Shown: positions 15,925-22,391 of the stretch, one piece after another
How the letters are laid out: every line of letters starts with the position of its first letter
Numbering within the stretch: position 1 is the stretch's first letter
Source of the DNA: Myxococcus hansupus
Lineage (GTDB): Bacteria > Myxococcota > Myxococcia > Myxococcales > Myxococcaceae
Length of the DNA stretch: 64,000 bases
Direction of reading: 5' to 3'
Assembly: GCF_000280925.3 (NCBI RefSeq)
Contig: NZ_CP012109.1
Span: 7,460,501-7,524,500 of the forward strand
Translations under genes and position numbers: made by a program
Notes under the pieces: generated by a model
Told to the model about the DNA's origin: nothing
Databases searched by the model: none
The model's input: the letters and a program-made list of their open reading frames with translations, nothing else

Positions 15925-17094
15925 ATGACCTTGGATGCTGGAGCGAAGCTGCTGCATGCGGTACGCGAGCTGGCCCCTGCCCTCTCCGCGCGCGGCGCGG
16001 AAATCGAGCAGGCACGACAGCTCCCCGCGGACGTCGTCGCCACGCTGAAGGACATCGGCATCTATCGGATGTTCGTGCCGCCCTCCCACGGTGGCTTGGC
16101 GCTGGACCTCGTCACGGGCCTGGACGTCCTCTCCGAGCTGGCGCGCGCGGATGCCTCCACCGCGTGGACGATGATGATTGCCTCGGAGAGCCCCCAGCTC
16201 TTCGCCCTGCTCGCCCGCGAGGAGTTCGACGCCATCTACGCGCATGGCCCCAACGTCGCCGTGGGCGGCGCGTTCAATGCGCAAGGCCAGGCGATGCAGG
16301 TGGACGGCGGCTACCGCGTCACCGGCCATTGGAACTTCGCCACCGGCTGCCGCCAGAGTGACTGGCTGTTCGGCAACTGCGTCGTGCTGGGCCCGGATGG
16401 CAAGCCCCGCCCGGGTCCCGCCGAGGGTGTGCCCGAAACGCGCGCGATGATGCTGCCCGCCAAGGACGTGCGCATCATCGAGCACTGGGACGTGCTCGGC
16501 CTGCGCGGCACCGGCAGCCACGACATCGCCATCGACGCCTTCGTCCCCCAGCGCAACTCCTTCGACATCTTCACCGGACAGCCGGCCGTGCCCGGCCCTG
16601 GCTTCGTGATGCCCGTGCTGCACTACGCCATGCACATTGGCGCGGTGGCGGTGGGCATCGCCCAGGGCGCGGTGGATGACCTGCTCGCGCTCGCCCGCTC
16701 CGGCAAGCGCCGGTTGTATGCGCGCACCTCGCTGGTGGACTCGCCCGTGTTCCGAAACCGGCTGGGCCGCGCGGAGACGGGCGCGCGCGCCGCGCACGAT
16801 GCGCTCCGCCGCATGGGCGAGGTCTTCTGGGAGGCCTGCCAGCACACGCCCGCGACGGCCTTCACGCTGGCGCCCCAGGTCTCCTCCACCCTGACGTGGG
16901 CGGTGGAGACGTCCGCCGAGGTCGTCACGGCCTGCTACCACGCGGGCGGTGGAACCTCCGTGCGCGACGGCACCCCGCTCCAGCGCCGCTTCCGCGACAT
17001 CCACACCCTCACGCAGCACGCGGCGGTGGCGGAGGGCTGGTTCACCCAGGAGGGCAGCGCGCTCCTGGGCTTCCCCGTCCTCTTCGAGGCCTGA
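15925..17094 (+). CDS. Acyl-CoA dehydrogenase-fold flavoprotein (group D monooxygenase-like)
   Basis: 389 residues with the acyl-CoA dehydrogenase/HpaB-HsaA-DszC fold. An N-terminal helical domain (LPADVVATLKDIGIYRMFVPPSHGG) is followed by the middle beta domain with GGYRVTGHWNFATGCRQSDW and VLGLRGTGSHDIAIDAFVP. The C-terminal helical bundle ends near QRRFRDIHTLTQHAAVAEGW. Those last two blocks resemble two-component flavin-dependent monooxygenases more than fatty-acid dehydrogenases, since a catalytic Glu of the beta-oxidation enzymes is not evident. No reductase partner is adjacent. The substrate is unknown. It converges with the acyl-CoA synthetase gene, 17 bases away. Confidence 0.8.
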   Translation: MTLDAGAKLLHAVRELAPALSARGAEIEQARQLPADVVATLKDIGIYRMFVPPSHGGLALDLVTGLDVLSELARADASTAWTMMIASESPQLFALLAREEFDAIYAHGPNVAVGGAFNAQGQAMQVDGGYRVTGHWNFATGCRQSDWLFGNCVVLGPDGKPRPGPAEGVPETRAMMLPAKDVRIIEHWDVLGLRGTGSHDIAIDAFVPQRNSFDIFTGQPAVPGPGFVMPVLHYAMHIGAVAVGIAQGAVDDLLALARSGKRRLYARTSLVDSPVFRNRLGRAETGARAAHDALRRMGEVFWEACQHTPATAFTLAPQVSSTLTWAVETSAEVVTACYHAGGGTSVRDGTPLQRRFRDIHTLTQHAAVAEGWFTQEGSALLGFPVLFEA

Positions 17095-17111
17095 CGGCGG
17101 ACGCGCGCCCG

Positions 17112-18740
17112 CTACGTCTGCGAGGCGCGCAGCTCCGCGCGGCGAATCTTCCCGCTCACCGTCTTCGGCAGCTCGGTGACGAACTCGATGTCGCGCGGGT
17201 ACTTGTACGGAGCCGTGGTGCGCTTCACGTGCTCCTGCAACGCCTGCGCGAGCGCCGGGGACGCGGTGTGCCCCGGCGCCAGCACCACGAAGGCCTTCAC
17301 GCGCTGGCCCAGCTTCGCGTCCGGCACGCCGATGACGGCGGACTCCGCCACCGCGTCGTGCTCCAGCAGCGCGGACTCCACCTCGAAGGGCCCCACGCGG
17401 TAGCCCGACGTCTTGATGACGTCATCGGCGCGCCCCACGAACCAGAAGTAGCCGTCCGCGTCCCGCACGGCCCGGTCCCCCGTGACGTACCAGTCGCCGC
17501 GCCGGCACGCGGCGTTGGCCGCGTCGTCCCCCAGGTAGCCCTGGAACAGGCCCACCGGCCGCTCGGGGAACACGCGCACGGCGATGTCGCCCTCCTGCCC
17601 GTCCGCCACCTCCTGCCCCGACTCGTCGATGACGCCCACCGTGAAGCCCGGAGACGGCTTGCCCATGGAGCCCACGCGTGGCGCCACCGGCGGGAACATG
17701 CCCACCACCATCACCGTCTCCGTCTGCCCGTAGCCCTCGCGGATGTGCAGGCCGGTGGCGGCCTTCCACGAGTCGATGACCTCCGGGTTGAGCGGCTCGC
17801 CGGCGCTCACCGTGTGGCGCAGCGCGGACAGGTTGAAGTCCTTCAAGTCCTGGAGCACCAGCGCCCGCCACGCGGTGGGCGGCGCGCAGAAGGTGGAGAC
17901 GCGCTGCGACTCCAGCACCTTCAGCAGCTTCGCGGGCTCGAAGCGGCCCCGGAAGTCGTAGACGACGTTGCACGCGCCCTGGCTCCACGGCCCGAAGAGC
18001 TTGCCCCACGCGCACTTGGCCCAGCCGGTGTCGCTCAACGTCAGGTGCCGGTCGTCGGGCGTCAGGTCCAGCCAGTACCGCCCGGTAATCACGTGGCCCT
18101 GTCCGTAGCTGGCCTGCGTGTGCAGCACCATCTTCGGCATGCCGGTGGTGCCGGACGTGAAGTAGATGAGCATCGGCGCATCCGCGCGCGTGGGCTCGAA
18201 GTCCGCGAACGCGTCCGCGACGCCGGGCACGTAGCGCGTCCACGGCGACGGCGCGCCCTCGCCCACCGACAGCCAGGTCCGTACCTTCCCCGCCCCCACC
18301 ACGCCGTCGAAGCGCTCCAGGCAGCTCACGTCCGCGATGACGGCGTGGGCCTCCGCCACCTCCAGCCGGTAGCGGATGTCCTTGGGCGTGAGCATGGGCG
18401 TGCCGGGCATGAAGACGATGCCCGCGCGGATGCAGCCGAGCACCAGGAACCACCACTCCGGAACGCGCGGCATCATGATGAAGGCCCGGTCGCCGCGGCG
18501 CAGGCCCTGGCCCGTCAGGAAGCGCGCCGCGTGGAGCGAGTGCCGCCGCAGCGCCTCCCACGTGAAGCGCCGCTCCTGCCCCGACTCGTCGGACCACAGC
18601 AGGGCCAGCGCCTCCGGGCGCTCGGCGGCGTGCCGGTCGATGACGTCGGCGGCGAAGTTGAAGTGCTCGGGCCGCTCCCACCGGAAGTCACGGCGGGTGG
18701 CCTCGTAGTCCTTCATGTTCCGAGGGGGCGACAGCGGCAT
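17112..18740 (-). CDS. AMP-forming acyl-CoA synthetase (acetyl/medium-chain type)
   Basis: 542 residues of the ANL superfamily, activating a carboxylate to an acyl-adenylate and then the CoA thioester. Motifs: P-loop IYFTSGTTGMPKMV, GYGQTETV (A5), the TGDRAVRDADGYFWFVGR hinge region (A7/A8), and KTVSGKIRRAEL with the catalytic C-terminal Lys. It resembles acetyl-CoA synthetase/AcsM-like medium-chain ligases. The frame is open to 18881, but I start at ATG 18740 because a CAGGAG ribosome site lies eight bases upstream. ATG 18716 has no such site. The substrate cannot be told from sequence. Confidence 0.9.
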   Translation of the reverse strand: MPLSPPRNMKDYEATRRDFRWERPEHFNFAADVIDRHAAERPEALALLWSDESGQERRFTWEALRRHSLHAARFLTGQGLRRGDRAFIMMPRVPEWWFLVLGCIRAGIVFMPGTPMLTPKDIRYRLEVAEAHAVIADVSCLERFDGVVGAGKVRTWLSVGEGAPSPWTRYVPGVADAFADFEPTRADAPMLIYFTSGTTGMPKMVLHTQASYGQGHVITGRYWLDLTPDDRHLTLSDTGWAKCAWGKLFGPWSQGACNVVYDFRGRFEPAKLLKVLESQRVSTFCAPPTAWRALVLQDLKDFNLSALRHTVSAGEPLNPEVIDSWKAATGLHIREGYGQTETVMVVGMFPPVAPRVGSMGKPSPGFTVGVIDESGQEVADGQEGDIAVRVFPERPVGLFQGYLGDDAANAACRRGDWYVTGDRAVRDADGYFWFVGRADDVIKTSGYRVGPFEVESALLEHDAVAESAVIGVPDAKLGQRVKAFVVLAPGHTASPALAQALQEHVKRTTAPYKYPRDIEFVTELPKTVSGKIRRAELRASQT

Positions 18741-18863
18741 GCGGCGGACTCCTGACAGGGGGAACCGGACGCCCGAGCCTGCCACGCCGTCCACGGCCCG
18801 TCCGCCGTCAGGCCCCCCATCGCCCGATGCCGGACACGCGCCCGCTCGCCTCCCGGAAAAGCA

Positions 18864-18893
18864 GAAGGCCGGCCCTGTCACGGGCCGGCCTTC
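18864..18893 (-). terminator. Rho-independent terminator of the sigma/anti-sigma operon
   Basis: Perfect 12-bp arms (gaaggccggccc / gggccggccttc) around a 6-base loop. On the minus strand the stem is followed by tgcttttcc. It lies 40 bases beyond the stop of the anti-sigma gene at 18933, in the right orientation. Confidence 0.85.
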
Positions 18894-18932
18894 GCGCTGC
18901 TTCGCCGCGCCCCGGAGGGCACGCGCGCTACC

Positions 18933-20339
18933 TCAGTTGATTTCCGAGCACGGGAAGAGCGTGTTGTAGGCACCACAGGTGCGGAGCGTGGCCAACAGCA
19001 ACTGCTCGGCGGTGGCCGCGCGGCCCGCGGCGTCCTCGCCCCGCGCGCGCTCCCGGTCCGCCAGGAGGTTCAGCCAGGGGTCCCTGGCGCCGTGGGCATA
19101 CCGCTGCAGCGCCTTGAGCGCCTCCGCGTCCTTCGCCGCGGCGCCCGTGTGCAGCAGCGCGCCGACGTACAGGTCCGTCTCCTGCGAGGCCCGCAGCGTC
19201 TCCAGCAGGCCCGGCATGGGCTCGCCCTTCATCAGCCGCGCATAGTCGAGCGCCAGCGGCGCGCGGACGCTGAAGTCACGCGCCGCCATGTCCCGGACGT
19301 AGTCCTGGAGCACCGTGCCGCCGCCCAGCCGGTCCAACGCCGTGGCGAGCGGCATCAGCGCGGACACCGCGTCCGCCGAGGGCGCCGCGCGAACGGCCTC
19401 GTACAGCGCCGCGCGGGCCACCGCGGGCTGCTGCGCCGCCAGATACGACGCCTCCGCGCCACCCTCCGCGAGCTGCCCCCACGTCTCACGCACCTGTCGC
19501 TGCCACCGGGCCGCCTCCGCGTCGCGCAGCGCGCGCAGCTCCTCCGCGCGCCGCTCCGCCGACTGCTTCCAACCCGCCTCCTGCCCCGGCAGCGAGGCGA
19601 CGTCACGGAAGGACGCCTCCGCCTGCTTCAGCAGCCCCAGCCCCCGGAGCGCCAGCCCGCGGTTCCACAGCGCCTGGGCGTGCCGGGGCTCCTGGCTCAG
19701 CGCGCCGCCGAGCAGGCTCAGCGCCTCCTCCCACCGCTGCCCGCTGAGGGCCACCACCGCCCGGTCATTGTCCTTGTCCGCCGAGGCCGGAGCCCGCGAC
19801 AGGAAGGCCTCCGCCTGCTGCCAGTCGCCCCGCAGGGCATAGGCCGCCGCGATGCCGCGGAAGTCCTGCTGCTCCTCCAGGTCCGCCAGGGGCCGCAGCG
19901 GCAGCGGGTTCGCCGCGCCGGACGTGCCGCGCATGGGCTCGTAGGGAACGAAGCGGTCCGCCTGCGGATGGCTGAGCCGCGCCTCCAGGGTCCGCGAGTC
20001 CGCGCCCGCCAGCCACACGTCGGCGGGAGCCTCCGCCGGCACCTGGTAACGGAACACGCCCACCGCCGCCAACCCCGCGGCCAGCGCCACCGGCGCCACC
20101 GCGCGGGCGGCGCGCTGGAGCCACGGCCGCAGCGGCGTCACCTTCTCCGGCACGGGCTCCGGGGCCGCGTGCTCCGCGCCCCCCAGCGCGCGGGCGGCCA
20201 GCAGCTCCAGTTGCAGGACATCCCGCAGGCCCGCCTCGCATTCGGCGCAGCGAGACAGGTGCTGGCGAAAGGCCTCCGCGTCGGGAGCGGACAGCTCACC
20301 GTCCACGAAGAGGTGCAGCTTGGTGCATGGCGTATTCAT
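18933..20339 (-). CDS. Membrane anti-sigma factor with zf-HC2 domain and outer TPR domain
   Basis: 468 residues. The N terminus is a zinc-finger anti-sigma domain: Cys5, His9 and H-x3-C-x2-C at His27, Cys31, Cys34. A membrane helix follows at about residues 79-96. The outer part (residue 110 on) is a TPR-like helical repeat domain with GIAAAYALRGDWQQAEAFLSR and PRHAQALWNRGLALRGLG. Predicted topology is zinc finger inside, TPR outside. The TPR region is paralogous along about 340 residues to the N-terminal half of the CHAT protein at 22392. The ATG overlaps the sigma-factor stop by four bases (ATGA). The inferred role is to hold the ECF sigma factor until the outer domain receives a signal. 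Confidence 0.9.
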   Translation of the reverse strand: MNTPCTKLHLFVDGELSAPDAEAFRQHLSRCAECEAGLRDVLQLELLAARALGGAEHAAPEPVPEKVTPLRPWLQRAARAVAPVALAAGLAAVGVFRYQVPAEAPADVWLAGADSRTLEARLSHPQADRFVPYEPMRGTSGAANPLPLRPLADLEEQQDFRGIAAAYALRGDWQQAEAFLSRAPASADKDNDRAVVALSGQRWEEALSLLGGALSQEPRHAQALWNRGLALRGLGLLKQAEASFRDVASLPGQEAGWKQSAERRAEELRALRDAEAARWQRQVRETWGQLAEGGAEASYLAAQQPAVARAALYEAVRAAPSADAVSALMPLATALDRLGGGTVLQDYVRDMAARDFSVRAPLALDYARLMKGEPMPGLLETLRASQETDLYVGALLHTGAAAKDAEALKALQRYAHGARDPWLNLLADRERARGEDAAGRAATAEQLLLATLRTCGAYNTLFPCSEIN

Positions 20340-20896
20340 GAGCTCGTGGCCCCCTGCTCCCGGGCTACCGCCACCTGGGGCAGCAGCAGTTCCTTCAAAT
20401 CCCTGCGGGCCAGGGTGAGCCAACTGCCCACGGTGCCCACGGGAACATTGAAATGCTCGGCGATGGCGTTGTAGCGCTTGCCCTCCGCGTGCAGCCGGTA
20501 GGCGTCACGCAGGTGAGGCTTCAGCCGCTCGACCGCTTTCTGGAACGCGTCGGTGCTCACCAGCTCCCAGCTCTCCTGGGCATCCGCCGGTGAACCCGCC
20601 ATGTCCTGGACCAGCGCCAGGTGCGGCAACCCCCGGGATTCCGTCCGCTGGCGGCGGCAGTAATCCAGGAAGCGGTTCGTCATCGTCGTACACAGCCACG
20701 CGGCCGCCGCGGAGTCCGTCCGGTCCTTCAAATGACCGAACTCCGGCAACGCCCGTTCGAAGGTCTCCTGGACCAGGTCGTCCGGCTCCAGGCTGGAGCG
20801 GGCGCACAACCGGCGGGCCAGCCCCAGAAGGCTGGGCCGATGCTGACGGATGAACGCTTCGAAGCGCCTCCGTTCCCGGTTGAAGAGGTCCGACAT
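20336..20896 (-). CDS. ECF-type RNA polymerase sigma factor
   Basis: 186 residues of the sigma-70/ECF family. Region 2 spans about residues 20-85 (LEPDDLVQETFERALPEF, then WLCTTMTNRFLDYCRR) and region 4 about 115-170 (LKPHLRDAYRLHAEGKRYNAIAEHFNVPVGTVGSWLTLARRDL). It is coupled by an ATGA overlap to the zf-HC2 anti-sigma gene downstream, the standard arrangement. Between this gene and the small gene upstream is a terminator, so it probably has its own promoter in the roughly 85 bases before 20896. The regulon is unknown; the CHAT gene at 22392-25136 is a candidate. Confidence 0.93.
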   Translation of the reverse strand: MSDLFNRERRRFEAFIRQHRPSLLGLARRLCARSSLEPDDLVQETFERALPEFGHLKDRTDSAAAAWLCTTMTNRFLDYCRRQRTESRGLPHLALVQDMAGSPADAQESWELVSTDAFQKAVERLKPHLRDAYRLHAEGKRYNAIAEHFNVPVGTVGSWLTLARRDLKELLLPQVAVAREQGATSS

Positions 20897-20979
20897 GAAG
20901 CCCCACTCACATGCGCGTCTGCGTGTTTCCCAGTCAAAGACGCGCGTCGCTCCAATCCTTGAGAAGAAAAAGAAGGGAG

Positions 20980-20999
20980 CCGGGCAGAAAAATGCCCGG
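20980..20999 (-). terminator. Terminator between the small gene and the sigma gene
   Basis: Stem ccgggca / tgcccgg around a gaaaaa loop. On the minus strand it is followed by a pyrimidine run ctcccttctttttcttctc. It sits 31 bases beyond the stop of the small minus-strand gene at 21031, which supports that gene being a separate transcript. Confidence 0.75.
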
Positions 21000-21030
21000 G
21001 AGGATGGAAAATCCCGCCCGGGCCTGAAGA

Positions 21031-21216
21031 TCAGCGGACCTGGCTGGCGCTGGATTGCCCTGGCCCGGCCAGCGGGGGCACCGCCGGAGGGGGCGTCGGG
21101 AGCCGCTTCCGCGGGGCGACCGTGGCCGTGTCACAGTTGACGTAGGTGTTCTTCACGTGGGCTTCGCCGGACTCGGAATCCAAGCTACCGGCCATGAGGG
21201 ATTCAACGGGCGTCAT
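21031..21216 (-). CDS. Small protein of unknown function beside the ECF sigma gene
   Basis: From ATG 21216 it encodes 61 residues: MTPVESLMAGSLDSESGEA, then a short middle with VNCDTATVAPRKR, and a Pro-rich tail (PTPPPAVPPLAGPG). A GAGGTG ribosome site lies nine bases upstream, and a terminator follows the stop. The frame extends to 21315 with a Cys/His-rich leader, but that stretch has no good ribosome site. No signal peptide or family is recognised. Position between the sigma operon and the divergent JmjC gene suggests a link to that module, which is inference only. Moderate confidence that it is translated. Confidence 0.5.
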   Translation of the reverse strand: MTPVESLMAGSLDSESGEAHVKNTYVNCDTATVAPRKRLPTPPPAVPPLAGPGQSSASQVR

Positions 21217-21356
21217 GGGCGCTCGCACCTCGTAGTGGGGTTGGGCTGAAAGCAGACATGGGTGATACGGACAACACGTACAGTCCTTATCATGACACGC
21301 GCCAACCCCGTGCATCTGACTGGGCGGCTTGCGACACGGAATTCACGGAGTTCTGA

Positions 21357-22364
21357 ATGAGCAGGGAAGATTCGCGCCTGGCTTTGGAATGGCACACCTG
21401 GTTGGCGGAGAACCTCGCCCTGGGCGTGAGCACGGAGGACGCGCGGCAGGTGCTGGTGAACGCGGGCGTGGAGGACGCGTTGGCACGGCAGGAGATTGCC
21501 GCGGCGCAGGCGCACCCCTACGTGGCGGGCGCGCGTCGCATTGGCCGGCGCTACGAGTGGCTGGAGGCGCTGGCGGACCTCTACGCGGAGCTGCACCGCC
21601 AGTCGGGCGAGGTGCGGCTGGAGAAGCGCCGGGACTTGAGTCCGGAGGAGTTCTTCTCCCGCTACTACTTCGGCCACCGGCCGGTGGTGCTGCAAGGCCA
21701 CATGGAGGACTGGCCGGCCATGCGCCGCTGGTCGCTTTCGGATTTCAGCGAGCGCTTCGGGGACGTGGAGGTGGAAATCATGTCCGGGCGAAACACCAAC
21801 CCGGACCACGCCTCGCAACCCGACAAGCACCGCCAGGTGGTGTCCCTGCGCGAGTACGTGCGCCGGGTGGAAGCGGCGGGTGAGACGAACGATTTCTACA
21901 TGGTGCCCCGCAACGAGAACTGGAAGCGCGACGGGCTGGCCCGGCTGCGCGAGGACATCCGCGCGCCGGCGGGCATCATCGACCCGGAGCTGCGGCCGGA
22001 CATGACCACGCTGCTGCTGGGCCCGCCGGGCACCGTCACCCCGTTGCACCATGACAACATGAACGTGCTGCTGGCGCAGGTGATGGGCCGCAAGCACGTG
22101 CGGCTGGTGCCGTCCTTCCAGCGCCACCTCGTCTACCCGCGCCACGGCACCTTCAGCGAGGTGGACGCGGCGCTGCCCGACCCGGCGCGATTCCCCCTGT
22201 ACGGCGAGGCCACCGTCCTGGAGGCCGTGGTGGAGCCGGGTGAGATGCTCTTCCTGCCCGTGGGCTGGTGGCACTGGGTGCGCGCGTTGGATGTGAGCGC
22301 CTCCGTCACCTTCCATCATTTCCAGCTCCCTGGAGGAAACACGCACCTGAGGACCCCGCAGTAG
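21357..22364 (+). CDS. JmjC/cupin-like Fe(II)- and 2-oxoglutarate-dependent oxygenase
   Basis: 335 residues. The C-terminal two thirds are a cupin_8/JmjC-like (FIH-type) domain: YYFGHRPVVLQGHMEDWPAM, GPPGTVTPLHHDNMN with an H-x-D iron-binding pair, RHLVYPRHGTF, and LFLPVGWWHWVRAL carrying the distal His. Such proteins hydroxylate amino-acid side chains in proteins or small molecules. The N-terminal 70 residues are helical and not recognised. GGAG lies seven bases before the ATG. It is divergent from the 61-residue gene and converges with the CHAT gene, sitting inside the sigma/CHAT cluster. The target is unknown. Confidence 0.88.
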   Translation: MSREDSRLALEWHTWLAENLALGVSTEDARQVLVNAGVEDALARQEIAAAQAHPYVAGARRIGRRYEWLEALADLYAELHRQSGEVRLEKRRDLSPEEFFSRYYFGHRPVVLQGHMEDWPAMRRWSLSDFSERFGDVEVEIMSGRNTNPDHASQPDKHRQVVSLREYVRRVEAAGETNDFYMVPRNENWKRDGLARLREDIRAPAGIIDPELRPDMTTLLLGPPGTVTPLHHDNMNVLLAQVMGRKHVRLVPSFQRHLVYPRHGTFSEVDAALPDPARFPLYGEATVLEAVVEPGEMLFLPVGWWHWVRALDVSASVTFHHFQLPGGNTHLRTPQ

Positions 22365-22391
22365 GCGGCTGTGTACCGGGCCGCCGCCCCC

